Shown: positions 1 to 9,677, counted from the stretch's first letter. The stretch is 64,000 bases of DNA from Noviherbaspirillum saxi (GCF_003591035.1 NZ_QYUO01000002.1:1628175-1692174), one strand, 5' to 3'. Program-made: numbers and translations. The notes: generated by a model from the letters alone, not told the origin.

Positions 1-15
1 AAGGAGATCTGATCC

Positions 16-1218
16 ATGCTCGACGCGTATATCTATGACGGGCTGCGTTCGCCCATCGGCCGCCACGGCGGCGCACTGGCCGCTGTCCGCCCGGACGACC
101 TGGTTGCCGAAATCATGCGCGCAGTCGTCGCACGCAATCCTTGGCAGCCGGAACAGATCGAAGATGTAATCCTCGGCGATACCAATCAGGCCGGCGAAGA
201 CTCGCGCAATGTGGCGCGCAATGCATTGCTGGCAGCGGGCCTGCCGGTAACGATAGGCGGCCAGACCGTGAACCGCCTGTGCGCCAGCGGCCTGGCCGCG
301 ATCATGGACGCAGCACGCGCGGTCACCTGCGGCGAAGGCGAACTCTATCTGGCCGGCGGCGTTGAAAGCATGAGCCGCGCGCCTTTCGTCGTCGCCAAAT
401 CCGAGTCTGCCTTCAGCCGCGACTTCAAGGTATTCGACACCACGATAGGCGCTCGCTTTCCCAATCCGAAAGTCACCAAGGAGTATGGTGGACACACGAT
501 GCCGGAAACCGGCGACAACGTCGCCCGCGATTGCGGCATCACGCGTGAACAGGCCGATGCTTTCGCCCTCGCCTCGCAGATGAAATATCACGCCGCATTG
601 CAAGACGGTTTCTATGCCGGCGAAATTCATCCGATCAGCGTACCGACCGGCCGCAAGACCCCGCCGGTAATAGTCGACAAGGATGAGCATCCGCGTCCCG
701 AAACCACTGGCGCCACGCTCGAAAAGCTCAAACCGCTGTTCGAAGGCGGCGTGGTCACCGCGGGTAATGCATCGGGCATCAATGACGGCGCGGCCGCATT
801 GCTGATCGGCAGCCGCGCAATCGGAGAAAAGGCCGGCAAGGCGCCGATGGTGCGCATCCTGTCGGCCGCTGTCGCTGGAGTGGAGCCACGCGTAATGGGC
901 ATCGGTCCCGTGTTCGCGATTCGCAAGGCGCTGGAGCGCGCCAAGCTGACGCTGGCCGACATGGACATCATCGAAATCAACGAAGCCTTCGCCAGCCAGG
1001 TGCTCGGTTGCCTGAAGATGCTGGACATCGACTTCAACGATAGCCGCGTCAATCCGAACGGCGGCGCGATCGCGATCGGCCACCCGCTAGGCGCATCGGG
1101 CGCGCGTCTGGCCTTGAGCGCCAGCCGCGAACTGGCGCGCCGCAATGGCCGCTACGCCGTGGTCAGCCTGTGTATCGGCGTTGGTCAAGGCCTGGCCGTC
1201 GTCATTGAAAAAGTTTAA
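16..1218 (+). CDS. Acetyl-CoA acyltransferase (3-oxoacyl/3-oxoadipyl-CoA thiolase family)
   Basis: A 400-residue thiolase that cleaves a 3-oxoacyl-CoA with CoA to release acetyl-CoA in the cytoplasm. The nucleophilic cysteine is Cys89 in NRLCASG. The C-terminal catalytic pair is His356 in the [10 protein letters not shown] block and Cys386 in SLCIGVGQG. Length is normal for the family. The ATG is preceded by AAGGAG at positions 1-6. It sits 14 bp before a glutaryl-CoA dehydrogenase and upstream of a PimC/PimD-like dehydrogenase pair, so a PimB-like role in dicarboxylyl-CoA beta-oxidation is more likely than general fatty acid oxidation. The sequence also resembles PcaF/PaaJ-type 3-oxoadipyl-CoA thiolases, and I cannot separate these by eye. 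The operon probably begins left of the window. Confidence 0.9.
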   Translation: MLDAYIYDGLRSPIGRHGGALAAVRPDDLVAEIMRAVVARNPWQPEQIEDVILGDTNQAGEDSRNVARNALLAAGLPVTIGGQTVNRLCASGLAAIMDAARAVTCGEGELYLAGGVESMSRAPFVVAKSESAFSRDFKVFDTTIGARFPNPKVTKEYGGHTMPETGDNVARDCGITREQADAFALASQMKYHAALQDGFYAGEIHPISVPTGRKTPPVIVDKDEHPRPETTGATLEKLKPLFEGGVVTAGNASGINDGAAALLIGSRAIGEKAGKAPMVRILSAAVAGVEPRVMGIGPVFAIRKALERAKLTLADMDIIEINEAFASQVLGCLKMLDIDFNDSRVNPNGGAIAIGHPLGASGARLALSASRELARRNGRYAVVSLCIGVGQGLAVVIEKV

Positions 1219-1232
1219 ATCCGGAGACAGAC

Positions 1233-2411
1233 ATGACTAGCAAAGTGCAATTCCATTGGGACGATCCGTTGCTGCTGGACCAGCAGTTGAACAATGACGA
1301 GCGCATGGTGCGCGATGCCGCCGCAGCCTACTGCCAGGACAAGCTGCAGCCGCGCGTGCTCGAAGCCTTCCGCCATGAAAAAACCGATCCGGCGATCTTT
1401 CGCGAAATGGGCGAACTCGGCTTGCTTGGCCCCACCATTCCCGAGCAATACGGCGGTCCCGGCCTGAACTATGTGTCCTACGGCTTGATCGCGCGCGAAG
1501 TCGAACGCGTCGATTCCGGCTACCGCTCGATGATGAGCGTGCAAAGCTCGCTGGTGATGGTGCCGATCTTTGAATTCGGCAATGAGCAGACCAAGGAGAA
1601 ATACCTGCCCAAGCTGGCGACCGGCGAATGGATAGGCTGCTTCGGCCTGACCGAACCCGATCATGGCTCCGATCCGGGTTCCATGGTCACGCGGGCGAAG
1701 AAGGTCAATGGCGGTTACAGCCTGTCCGGCAGCAAGATGTGGATTTCCAATTCCCCGATCGCCGATGTGTTCGTGGTCTGGGCCAAGGATGATGAAGGTG
1801 CGATTCGCGGCTTCGTATTGGAAAAAGGCTGGAAGGGATTGTCGGCGCCCAAGATCGAAGGCAAGTTTGGCTTGCGTGCGTCGATCACTGGCGAAATCGT
1901 GATGGATGACGTGTTCTGTCCGGAAGAAAACGCGTTTCCGGAAGTGCGTGGACTAAAGGGACCGTTCACCTGCCTCAATTCTGCCCGTTACGGCATTGCC
2001 TGGGGTGCCTTGGGTGCAGCCGAAGCCTGCTGGCATACCGCACGCCAGTACGTGCTGGACCGCAAGCAGTTCGGCAAGCCGCTGGCAGCCAACCAGCTGA
2101 TCCAGAAAAAGCTGGCCGACATGCAAACCGAAATCACGATGGGTTTGCAGGGTTGTCTGCGGCTGGGGCGGATGAAGGATGAAGGCACGGCGGCAGTCGC
2201 GATCACGTCGATGATGAAGCGCAATTCCTGCGGCAAGGCCTTGGACGTGGCGCGGATGGCGCGCGACATGCTGGGCGGGAACGGGATCTCGGACGAGTTC
2301 GGTGTGATCCGTCACATGGTGAACCTGGAAGTGGTGAACACCTATGAAGGTACGCATGACATTCATGCGTTGATCCTGGGCCGCGAACAGACTGGCATTG
2401 CGGCGTTTTAA
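1233..2411 (+). CDS. gcdH: Glutaryl-CoA dehydrogenase
   Basis: A 392-residue FAD acyl-CoA dehydrogenase that oxidises and decarboxylates glutaryl-CoA to crotonyl-CoA. Diagnostic stretches match the GCDH subfamily: [15 protein letters not shown] carries the arginine expected to bind the distal carboxylate, [13 protein letters not shown] is the FAD/substrate loop, and [16 protein letters not shown] contains the catalytic base Glu372. The product end GIAAF is also typical. A Shine-Dalgarno CGGAGA precedes the ATG, 14 bp after the thiolase stop, so the two are surely cotranscribed. In this operon it would consume the C5 dicarboxylyl-CoA left after one beta-oxidation round of pimeloyl-CoA. Lysine or aromatic catabolism could also feed it. 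Confidence 0.96.
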   Translation: MTSKVQFHWDDPLLLDQQLNNDERMVRDAAAAYCQDKLQPRVLEAFRHEKTDPAIFREMGELGLLGPTIPEQYGGPGLNYVSYGLIAREVERVDSGYRSMMSVQSSLVMVPIFEFGNEQTKEKYLPKLATGEWIGCFGLTEPDHGSDPGSMVTRAKKVNGGYSLSGSKMWISNSPIADVFVVWAKDDEGAIRGFVLEKGWKGLSAPKIEGKFGLRASITGEIVMDDVFCPEENAFPEVRGLKGPFTCLNSARYGIAWGALGAAEACWHTARQYVLDRKQFGKPLAANQLIQKKLADMQTEITMGLQGCLRLGRMKDEGTAAVAITSMMKRNSCGKALDVARMARDMLGGNGISDEFGVIRHMVNLEVVNTYEGTHDIHALILGREQTGIAAF

Positions 2412-2427
2412 CAAGAAGCCAAAAAAC

Positions 2428-2447
2428 GTCAATCCTTGTCAATCCTT
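2428..2447. repeat. Perfect 10-bp tandem duplication
   Basis: The 10-mer GTCAATCCTT occurs twice head to tail in the 95-bp spacer between the gcdH and pimC-like genes. It lies outside coding sequence. It may be a slippage product or a regulator half-site pair; the sequence alone does not decide. Confidence 0.8.
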
Positions 2448-2506
2448 AATCGGCGAGCCCCTTGCCCCTACACCCTCAAGCGCACCAACCGTAACAAGAG
2501 GAACAA

Positions 2507-3703
2507 ATGGACCTGAATTTCACTCCGGAAGAATTAGCCTTCCGCCAGGAAGTGCGCGAGTTTGTCGCCAGCTCTCTTCCGCCGGATATCCAGCACAAGG
2601 TGCTGAACGGCCTGATCCTGCAAAGCGACGATTACATACGCTGGCAAAAGATCCTGCACGCCAAAGGCTGGGGCGGCGCTTCCTGGCGTAAGGACTTCGG
2701 CGGTCCCGGATGGAGCGCGACGCAACAGTATATTTTTGAAGAAGAATGCGCTGCCGCAGGCGCTCCGCGCACCATTCCATTCGGCCTGAAGATGGTGGCG
2801 CCGGTCATCATGCAATATGGCTCGCCGGCACAGCAGGAACGTTTTCTGCCGAAGATTCTGGCTGCGGAAGAATGGTGGTGCCAAGGTTATTCCGAACCGG
2901 GTGCCGGCTCCGACCTTGCATCCGTCAAGACACGCGCGGTACGCGAAGGCGATCACTATGTCGTCAATGGTCAAAAGACCTGGACCACGCAAGGTCAATA
3001 CGCGGACTGGATTTTCTGCCTGGTGCGCACCGATACCGAAGCCAAGTCGCAGCGCGGCATTTCTTTCATCCTGATCGACATGAAGACGCCCGGCATTACC
3101 GTGCGCCCGATCATCACGATGGATGGCGCGCATGAAGTCAACGAAGTATGGTTTGAAGATGTACGGGTTCCAGTCGAGAACCTCGTCGGCGAAGAAAACG
3201 CCGGATGGACCTATGCGAAATTCCTTCTCGGCCATGAGCGCACCAATATCGCAGGCATCGGCATCGCCAAGCGCGAGATCGCGCGCCTGAAGCGCATTGC
3301 TTCGCTCGAAACCAAGAACCGCAAGCCGCTGATCGAAGATCCGATGTTCGCGTCACGCATCGCGCAAATCGAAATCGACTTGACCGCGCTCGAAATCACG
3401 AACCTGCGCGTCCTCTCGGCCGAAGCCGAACGCCGCGCACCGGGTCCGGAAGCGTCGATTCTCAAGATCAAGGGCACGGAAATCCAGCAAGCGATCACCG
3501 AAGCGCTGGTGCAAGCGGTCGGCACCTATGCCTTGCCGCTGCGCCGGGAAGCGATGGCGGCCGGTTACCAGGGCGATGCAGTCGGACCCTTCTATGCGAC
3601 GCCGCTGGCGGCCAACTACCTGAACATGCGCAAGCTGTCGATCTACGGCGGCTCGAATGAAATTCAAAAGAACATCATCTCGCAGATGATCCTTGGCCTG
3701 TAG
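2507..3703 (+). CDS. pimC: Acyl-CoA dehydrogenase, PimC-like large subunit
   Basis: A 398-residue acyl-CoA dehydrogenase with the normal three-domain plan. The middle-domain FAD loop reads GYSEPGAGSDLAS near residues 130-142, and the C-terminal block near residue 385 is YGGSNEIQKNIISQMILGL. The sequence matches what I know of the large subunit of pimeloyl-CoA dehydrogenase in Rhodopseudomonas. This is recognition by pattern, not by alignment. It starts at an ATG after AAGAGGAAC. The stop is 8 bp before the next acyl-CoA dehydrogenase, the usual arrangement of the heteromeric PimC/PimD pair. It would introduce the 2,3-double bond in pimeloyl-CoA or another medium-chain acyl-CoA. Confidence 0.85.
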   Translation: MDLNFTPEELAFRQEVREFVASSLPPDIQHKVLNGLILQSDDYIRWQKILHAKGWGGASWRKDFGGPGWSATQQYIFEEECAAAGAPRTIPFGLKMVAPVIMQYGSPAQQERFLPKILAAEEWWCQGYSEPGAGSDLASVKTRAVREGDHYVVNGQKTWTTQGQYADWIFCLVRTDTEAKSQRGISFILIDMKTPGITVRPIITMDGAHEVNEVWFEDVRVPVENLVGEENAGWTYAKFLLGHERTNIAGIGIAKREIARLKRIASLETKNRKPLIEDPMFASRIAQIEIDLTALEITNLRVLSAEAERRAPGPEASILKIKGTEIQQAITEALVQAVGTYALPLRREAMAAGYQGDAVGPFYATPLAANYLNMRKLSIYGGSNEIQKNIISQMILGL

Positions 3704-3711
3704 GAGCAGAA

Positions 3712-4848
3712 ATGGACTTTACCTTCACCGAAGAACAGCAGATGCTGCTCGACACCACGCGACGTTTCGTGGCCAAGGATTATGGATTCGAAGCGCGCCG
3801 CCAGATCAAGGAAAAATCGGCGGACGGTTTCAGCCGCGAGATCTGGCAAGGCCTGGCCGATATCGGCCTGCTGTCGTTGAATGTGCCTGAAGCCGACGGC
3901 GGCCTTGGCGGCAGCGCGATCGACAATATGCTGGCGATGAATGCGGTGGGCGAAGGCTTGCTGCTGGAACCCTATCTCGCCTGTGCGGTACTCGCTACCA
4001 AAACCCTGGCACTGCTGGGCAACGATGCGCAGCGTGCGGAATGGCTGCCGGCATTGGCGGCCGGCGAAAAAATCGTGGTACTTGCCCACGATGAACCCAA
4101 AACACGTTTCGACCGCCTTGCCATCGATACGCGTTCCTGGCCGGTAGGCAACGGCTATCTGCTGACCGGCCACAAGTGCGTCGTCACGCATGCCGGTTCG
4201 GCCGATATGCTGCTGATCACGGCCCGCATCGGCAAGGCCGATGAAACCGGTCCGCTCGCGGTCTTCTGCGTCCCTGTCGATGCGCCCGGTCTCGACAAGA
4301 CCACCTACAACACTGTCGACGGCGTGCGTGCCAGCGATGTGCGGCTCAATCAGGTATTCGTTCCCGCCACCGCCCTGCTTGACGGCGGTGCGGATAGCGA
4401 AGCAAAGATTGCCGAGGTATTGGACTTCGGCCTGGCGGCCGTCTGCGCCGAAGCGGTCGGCGCACTCGACAAGCTGCTGGCGGCGACAGTCGAATACGCA
4501 CGCAACCGCAAGCAGTTCGGCCAGCCCATCGGCAAGTTCCAGGCCCTGCAGCACAGAATGGCTGACATGGTGCTGCATATCGAACAGGCGCGCTCCATGA
4601 GTTACCTGGCGGCGGTGCGTTGCACCGACACCGATGCAGCCACACGTGCGCGCGCGATGTCGGCGGCCAAGGTCGTGATCGGACAGGCGTGCCGGTTCGT
4701 CGGCCAGCAGGCGGTGCAACTGCATGGCGGCATGGGTGTCACCGATGAACTCGATGTCAGCCATTACTTCAAGCGGTTGATGGCCATCGAACTGCAGTTC
4801 GGCAGCACGGACCAGCATCTCGAACAGTACGCGGCGCAACTGGCCTGA
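3712..4848 (+). CDS. pimD: Acyl-CoA dehydrogenase, PimD-like small subunit
   Basis: A 378-residue acyl-CoA dehydrogenase paralogue, shorter and more diverged than its partner upstream. FAD-domain landmarks are weak: the usual TEPxxGSD loop is replaced by LAHDEPKTRFD. The C-terminal FAD/dimer helix NRKQFGQPIGKFQALQHRMADM and the LHGGMGVTDE motif are intact. This asymmetry is expected for the small subunit of a heteromeric dehydrogenase such as PimCD. The ATG follows TAGGAGCAGAA, 8 bp after the preceding stop. It is the last gene of the operon; a strong terminator lies 11 bp beyond its stop codon. Confidence 0.85.
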   Translation: MDFTFTEEQQMLLDTTRRFVAKDYGFEARRQIKEKSADGFSREIWQGLADIGLLSLNVPEADGGLGGSAIDNMLAMNAVGEGLLLEPYLACAVLATKTLALLGNDAQRAEWLPALAAGEKIVVLAHDEPKTRFDRLAIDTRSWPVGNGYLLTGHKCVVTHAGSADMLLITARIGKADETGPLAVFCVPVDAPGLDKTTYNTVDGVRASDVRLNQVFVPATALLDGGADSEAKIAEVLDFGLAAVCAEAVGALDKLLAATVEYARNRKQFGQPIGKFQALQHRMADMVLHIEQARSMSYLAAVRCTDTDAATRARAMSAAKVVIGQACRFVGQQAVQLHGGMGVTDELDVSHYFKRLMAIELQFGSTDQHLEQYAAQLA

Positions 4849-4859
4849 TGAGTACTTGG

Positions 4860-4884
4860 GGAAGGCATTTCATGCCTTCCTTTT
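4860..4884 (+). terminator. Rho-independent terminator of the acyl-CoA operon
   Basis: Perfect 9-bp stem GGAAGGCAT / ATGCCTTCC with a 3-nt loop, followed by TTTT. It begins 11 bp after the pimD-like stop codon and closes the operon. Confidence 0.9.
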
Positions 4885-4953
4885 CCGCATGGGTAACTTG
4901 CAAGGAACCACAACAACAAGACCGGGAGACCGCAGCTGCCACGGCCCCTGTAT

Positions 4954-4965
4954 GGCACCGGTGCC
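4954..4965. promoter_or_regulatory. 12-bp perfect palindrome upstream of the stress protein gene
   Basis: GGCACCGGTGCC is a perfect dyad 53 bp before the start codon of the universal stress protein gene. Placement suits an operator, but no regulator can be named. It does not fit a sigma-54 promoter because the -12 element is absent. Confidence 0.35.
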
Positions 4966-5018
4966 CTGCCCGATTTCGCGCCACCGGCACGCCGGCTTAT
5001 CCTTGAAAGGACATTCAA

Positions 5019-5870
5019 ATGGCTTACAAAACCATTCTCGTGCATGTCGACAAATCACGCCGGGCCGAGCAGCGCATGGAACTCGCGGCAAGCATTGCGG
5101 CCCGGCAGAATGCCCACCTGATTGGCGCCGCAATGACTGGGATATCTCGGTATGCTTACCAATCCGGAGCCCTTACCCAAGCAGACCCTCACCTTACAGA
5201 CCATCTGATGGTGCATCTGGATCTGCTGCGCGAACGGGCTCGCGAGGGCTTGCAGAATTTTGAACGCATCGCCCGCAACGCTCAGGTACGCTCGTACGAA
5301 TCGCCGCTGATCGATGATGCCCCCAACATGGGTATCAGTCTGCGCGCACGCTACAGCGACCTTACGGTGATCGGTCAGTTCGATCCGGACGGCAGGTCGT
5401 CCCTGATACTGCCGAACTTTCCCGAGTATGTCGTCATGAATTCCGGCAGGCCGGTTCTGATTGTTCCCTTTGCCGGACAGTTCAATACCGTGGGACGCAA
5501 GATAATGATTGCCTGGGACGGCAGCGTGGCGGCCACCCGCGCGGTCAACGATGCGCTTCCGCTACTGCAGCAGGCCGACATTGTGTACATTGCGGTTTTC
5601 GATCAAGAGCCCGACGACGAAACGCATGGCGATCAGCCCGGCGATGACATCGCGCTCTTTCTCGCGCGGCATGACGTCAAGGTCGAGGTCACCCGTGAAA
5701 CGACGAAGGACGATATCGGCAATGCCTTACTATCGCTCGCGGCCGATGTCGATGTCGACATGATTGTAATGGGCGGTTATGGTCATTCCCGCTTCAGCGA
5801 AATTTTGCTGGGCGGGACGACGCGCACCATGCTCAAGTCGATGACGGTCCCGGTGCTGATGTCGCACTGA
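5019..5870 (+). CDS. Tandem-domain universal stress protein
   Basis: A 283-residue cytoplasmic protein with two UspA folds. The N-terminal domain (about 1-145) begins KTILVHVDKS and lacks a clear nucleotide-binding signature. The C-terminal domain (about 150-283) begins KIMIAWDGS and ends with GGYGHSRFSEILLGGTTRTM, a good match to the G-x2-G-x9-G-S/T ATP-binding motif. Function is presumably stress or starvation signalling. In beta-proteobacteria such genes often accompany oxygen-limitation and PHA genes, and a PHA synthase with an FNR-type box follows immediately. The ATG is preceded by GAAAGGAC. A perfect palindrome (4954-4965) lies upstream. Confidence 0.88.
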   Translation: MAYKTILVHVDKSRRAEQRMELAASIAARQNAHLIGAAMTGISRYAYQSGALTQADPHLTDHLMVHLDLLRERAREGLQNFERIARNAQVRSYESPLIDDAPNMGISLRARYSDLTVIGQFDPDGRSSLILPNFPEYVVMNSGRPVLIVPFAGQFNTVGRKIMIAWDGSVAATRAVNDALPLLQQADIVYIAVFDQEPDDETHGDQPGDDIALFLARHDVKVEVTRETTKDDIGNALLSLAADVDVDMIVMGGYGHSRFSEILLGGTTRTMLKSMTVPVLMSH

Positions 5871-5992
5871 AGAATCCCCCCCCACGCCGACATCCTCGAT
5901 AGCGGCTAGCCACTTTTGCGGTGCCTGCATGCATCTTCCTTTTCATTAAGGCAGTCAAAGCGACCGCTTAATTTCGATAGTTCCGGGCACAC

Positions 5993-6006
5993 TTGATCCA
6001 GATCAG
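5993..6006. promoter_or_regulatory. FNR/ANR-type binding site upstream of phaC
   Basis: TTGATCCAGATCAG matches the FNR consensus TTGAT-N4-ATCAA at 9 of 10 specified positions. It is centred about 65 bp before the phaC start codon, which is compatible with activation from around -41 of a transcript starting 20-25 bp before the ATG. That transcription start is inferred. Confidence 0.7.
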
Positions 6007-6063
6007 TTTTTTCCGGCAAGCCCATGCCTATTCTTTGTTCATTCTCCTTCCGAAAAGCATGCA

Positions 6064-7854
6064 ATGGACAATCCCACACAGTCGGCGTCGATGGCGCCGG
6101 AAAGACTTGCCAGTGGATGGCTCGGCATCCCAGCTTCCCCGCATCCACGGCATGAGGACGCCGGAAAGAATCTTGACCGCGTATTGCAGGCGGGGATAGG
6201 CCGATTCACCGGCGGCATTTCGCCGGCCGCAATCTGGATGGCCTATGTCGACTGGATCATTCATTTGCATCTGTCTCCTGCCAAGCAGGAAGAATTGCTG
6301 CTGGATGCCTGGAACAAGCTCGGACGCTGGAATGAATACGGCTGGGATCTGGCGCGCCATGCCGGTCAAGCGCACGACACCGGCGTCAGGCCGCTGCCTC
6401 AGGACAAGCGTTTTATCGATCCGACTTGGCAACAATGGCCGTTCAATGTTGCGTATCAGGGGTTTCTGATGACGCAGCAATGGTGGCACCGTGCCACGAC
6501 GGATATCAGCGGCGTGTCGCGTCACCATGAAGATGTAGTTACATTTGGCGCACGGCAACTGCTAGACATGCTGTCGCCATCCAACTTTCCCATCACCAAT
6601 CCCGTGGTGCTGCATGAAACCATACGCAGCGGCGGCCTCAATTTCTGGCGCGGCGCCGTCAATGCCATCAACGACTGGAAGGAAGAGATCACCGGAAAAC
6701 CATCCGAGCAGCCATACAAGGTCGGAGAAACGCTCGCGGTTACGCCGGGCAACGTGGTGTTCCGCAACCGGCTCATTGAACTGATCCAGTACACGCCGAC
6801 CACGCCGACCGTACATGCGGTTCCCGTGCTGTTCATACCGGCATGGATCATGAAGTACTACATCCTCGACCTGTCGCCGCATAACTCGCTGGTGCGCTAT
6901 CTGGTTGGCAAGGGTTACACCGTATTCATGATTTCATGGAAGAACCCGCATGCGAACGACCGGGACTTTTCCATGAACGACTACCGCGAACTCGGCGTCA
7001 TGGCCGCCGTCAATGCGATCTGCAGCATCACCGGTGCGCCCCGCGTCAGCGCGGTCGGCTACTGCCTTGGCGGTACGCTGCTGTCGATTGCTGCGGCCAC
7101 GATGGCCCGCGATGGCGATCAGCGGCTCGCAAACATGACGCTGTTTGCCTCGCAGGTCGATTTCAAGGAGCCGGGCGAGCTTTCGCTGTTCATCGACGAA
7201 AGCCAGGTCGCGCTGCTGGAATCGATCATGTGGGAGAAAGGCTACCTCGACAGTAAGCAGATGGCGGGTGCCTTCCACATTCTTCGGTCCAATGACCTGA
7301 TCTGGTCGCGACGCCTGAACCAGTACCTGCTCGGCCGGACCGAAACGGTGAACGACCTGATGGCATGGAATACCGATACCACACGCATGCCCTATCGCAT
7401 GCATACCGAGTATCTGCGCGATCTTTTCCTGGAAAACAAGCTGGCTGAAGGCCGTTATGAAGTCAGCGGACAGCCGATCGCACTGACCGACATCCGAGTG
7501 CCGATCTTTTCGGTCGGTACGCTGACCGATCACGTCGCACCCTGGCGATCGGCGTACAAGATCCATCTGCTGACCGATACCGACGTCACTTTCCTGCTGA
7601 CCAGCGGCGGGCACAATGCCGGCGTGGTATCGCCGCCCGGACACCCCAACCGCCGCTATCAGGTCGGCACCAGCGCGCATCACGCGCCATATATCGACCC
7701 GGAGATCTGGCATGCGAACACGCCGTCCAACGAGGATTCGTGGTGGCCGGAATGGGAAAACTGGATGGCCGCGCGATCGGGGGACCTGGTCATGCCGCCC
7801 CGCATGGGTAAGGCGCTGTGCGACGCGCCGGGGACCTATGTACTCCAATCCTGA
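6064..7854 (+). CDS. phaC: Class I-type poly(3-hydroxyalkanoate) synthase
   Basis: A 596-residue PHA polymerase that joins 3-hydroxyacyl-CoA monomers into storage polyester at the granule surface. The lipase-like box reads AVGYCLGG with nucleophile Cys334. The catalytic Asp489 lies in LTDHVAPW and His517 in SGGHNAG. Length and the N-terminal PhaC domain fit class I. No phaA or phaB gene is adjacent, so this is probably an additional, separately regulated synthase. The FNR-type box at 5993-6006 suggests induction at low oxygen. There is no strong ribosome-binding site before 6064. The next in-frame ATG is at residue 10, so the exact start is uncertain. Confidence 0.93.
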   Translation: MDNPTQSASMAPERLASGWLGIPASPHPRHEDAGKNLDRVLQAGIGRFTGGISPAAIWMAYVDWIIHLHLSPAKQEELLLDAWNKLGRWNEYGWDLARHAGQAHDTGVRPLPQDKRFIDPTWQQWPFNVAYQGFLMTQQWWHRATTDISGVSRHHEDVVTFGARQLLDMLSPSNFPITNPVVLHETIRSGGLNFWRGAVNAINDWKEEITGKPSEQPYKVGETLAVTPGNVVFRNRLIELIQYTPTTPTVHAVPVLFIPAWIMKYYILDLSPHNSLVRYLVGKGYTVFMISWKNPHANDRDFSMNDYRELGVMAAVNAICSITGAPRVSAVGYCLGGTLLSIAAATMARDGDQRLANMTLFASQVDFKEPGELSLFIDESQVALLESIMWEKGYLDSKQMAGAFHILRSNDLIWSRRLNQYLLGRTETVNDLMAWNTDTTRMPYRMHTEYLRDLFLENKLAEGRYEVSGQPIALTDIRVPIFSVGTLTDHVAPWRSAYKIHLLTDTDVTFLLTSGGHNAGVVSPPGHPNRRYQVGTSAHHAPYIDPEIWHANTPSNEDSWWPEWENWMAARSGDLVMPPRMGKALCDAPGTYVLQS

Positions 7855-7967
7855 TGACCGCGCCACTGCATCAACGATACCAGCCGTCCCGGACAGAAGT
7901 AGTCGAGGATCCATCCACCCTCGACGCCGGCGAGGCCAAGTGAATCACTAATTATCCCGATGGCCTC

Positions 7968-9575
7968 TTATCCATCCTTCAACAACCTGCGCAGCACCTT
8001 ACCCGTCCCTGTCGCAGGCAACTCTTCGCGAAACTCGACAGTTTTCGGCACTTTGTATGCCGACATCTGTTCACGGCTCCAGGCAATGATGTCTTCCACC
8101 GTTGTCGCTGACGCTTCCGGCTTGCGCACAATGACAGCCTTGATCACCTCTCCCTTGTTCGGATCGGGAATGCCGATCACCGCTGCCTGTCTGACAGCCG
8201 GATGCTTGATCAAAATAGTCTCGACTTCTTCGGGAAACACGCTGTAGCCCGAGACCTTGATCATTTCCTTGAAGCGGCCGCTGAATGTCAGGTAACCATC
8301 GGCATCGAGCGTCCCCATATCGCCGGTGTACACCCAGCCGTCGCGCAAGCTTGCCGCGGTTGCGTCGGGCTTGTTCCAGTAGCCTTTGAAGTTACCCGCG
8401 CTGCGCAGCGTAATTTCTCCCATCTCTCCGAACGGCAGCGCCGCACCGCTCTGCTGGTCGACGATACGGCATTCGACGCCCGGCAGCAGTTTGCCCTGCG
8501 TGCCCCATTTGATCGCGTCACGCGGCGTGCAGGTATCGCAGGTATGGGTTTCGGACAATCCGTAGGCGGCCTCAAATGTCTGGCAGCCACCAGTAAAGTC
8601 GCGCCACTGGTCGGCCAGCACCTGAGTCAATGTAATGCCGAAACTGGTGCAGGGATTGACCTTGAGCGAGCGCAGATTGTATTTGTCCGCGCCTGGTACC
8701 TGCATGACCGCCACATTCATCGGCGCGATGCTATACCAGTGGCTGATCTGATAGCGGTCGATGGCCTGCAGCACCGGTGCGGGATCGAAACGGTACATGA
8801 GCACCGCAGTAGCACCGGTATAGATCGTCACATTCAGGCCCATCAGCATCCCGGCAATGTGATATAGCGGGGCAATCGCGAGTGTGACCGTGCTGCTGTC
8901 GACGCCGGCTGCATATGTCGCGCCGGCGGTCTTGAACAAGGCGTTGCGGTAAGTAAGCATCGCGCCCTTCGGCATGCCGGTTGTACCCGACGTATAGGTC
9001 ATCAGCACGACATCGTCCATTGCCAGCACCGGGCTCGGCGCTTCTCCGACTGCTTCCCGCAAGGCGTCGAGCAGGTCCAGCGTGCCATCGACACGCTGCT
9101 TCGGAATCCTGATCTCGGACGGCACGTCGATAGTCGGTTCGGTCGGAAGAAAGTCGCCATAACTGGTGAGAAACACATGCCGCAACTGCGTACGATCCAG
9201 AACTTCCTGCACGACGGGATAAAGATTGTCGGCTGCGACAATCACTTCCGCGCCGAGGTCGCCCACCTGGTATTCAAGCTCGTGTTTCTTGAACAGCGGA
9301 CTGCAGGGGCTGACGATGGCGCCGAGCTTTTGAATGCCGAAATGTGCGATCGCATATTGCGGACAGTTCTGCAGGAACAGCACCACGCGGTCGCCCTGCT
9401 TCACGCCGAGTCCGTGCAGTCTGGCAGCGAAGCGGTCGCTCAGCCGGTCCAGTTCCGCATAGCTCAAGGTATTTCCGTACCAGATGTAAGCGGGCTTGTC
9501 CGGCTGGGTGCGCGCATGCTGGCGCAGGTACTCATGCAAAGGTTTTTCTTCTTGCAGGTAGGGGATGCTATTCAC
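7968..9575 (-). CDS. Acyl-CoA synthetase (AMP-forming)
   Basis: An ANL-superfamily ligase that activates a carboxylic acid with ATP and CoA. The phosphate-binding loop TSGTTGMPKG is at residues 195-204. YGLSET follows near 345, then the YTGDMG and SGRFKEMIKVSGYSVFPEEVE hinge region, and the C-terminal catalytic lysine is in PATGTGKVLRR. I start it at GTG 9575 (535 aa) because GAGGAGA lies 7 nt upstream; an ATG at 9617 would add 14 residues with no such site. It diverges from a TetR gene across a large inverted repeat and is probably controlled by it. Substrate unknown; fatty, pimelic or aromatic acids are all possible given the acyl-CoA genes nearby. Confidence 0.88.
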   Translation of the reverse strand: MNSIPYLQEEKPLHEYLRQHARTQPDKPAYIWYGNTLSYAELDRLSDRFAARLHGLGVKQGDRVVLFLQNCPQYAIAHFGIQKLGAIVSPCSPLFKKHELEYQVGDLGAEVIVAADNLYPVVQEVLDRTQLRHVFLTSYGDFLPTEPTIDVPSEIRIPKQRVDGTLDLLDALREAVGEAPSPVLAMDDVVLMTYTSGTTGMPKGAMLTYRNALFKTAGATYAAGVDSSTVTLAIAPLYHIAGMLMGLNVTIYTGATAVLMYRFDPAPVLQAIDRYQISHWYSIAPMNVAVMQVPGADKYNLRSLKVNPCTSFGITLTQVLADQWRDFTGGCQTFEAAYGLSETHTCDTCTPRDAIKWGTQGKLLPGVECRIVDQQSGAALPFGEMGEITLRSAGNFKGYWNKPDATAASLRDGWVYTGDMGTLDADGYLTFSGRFKEMIKVSGYSVFPEEVETILIKHPAVRQAAVIGIPDPNKGEVIKAVIVRKPEASATTVEDIIAWSREQMSAYKVPKTVEFREELPATGTGKVLRRLLKDG

Positions 9576-9677
9576 TTCCTTGTCTCCTCGGGTGGTGCTT
9601 TTGCAGAGCATCAGCATGAAACCGGTGCTATCCGCGCACTTTGACTTCGCGCAAACCGAAGTTGCGTCTCGAAAAAT

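Noticed and set aside
3664..4839. A 391-codon open frame on the minus strand across the PimD-like gene
   Set aside because: Shadow frame rich in His, Arg and Gln, opposite a conserved dehydrogenase with a good ribosome site.
4951..4970. Possible sigma-54 promoter before the universal stress protein gene
   Set aside because: TGGCAC is present but the -12 TTGC element at the required spacing is not; it is better read as a simple palindrome.
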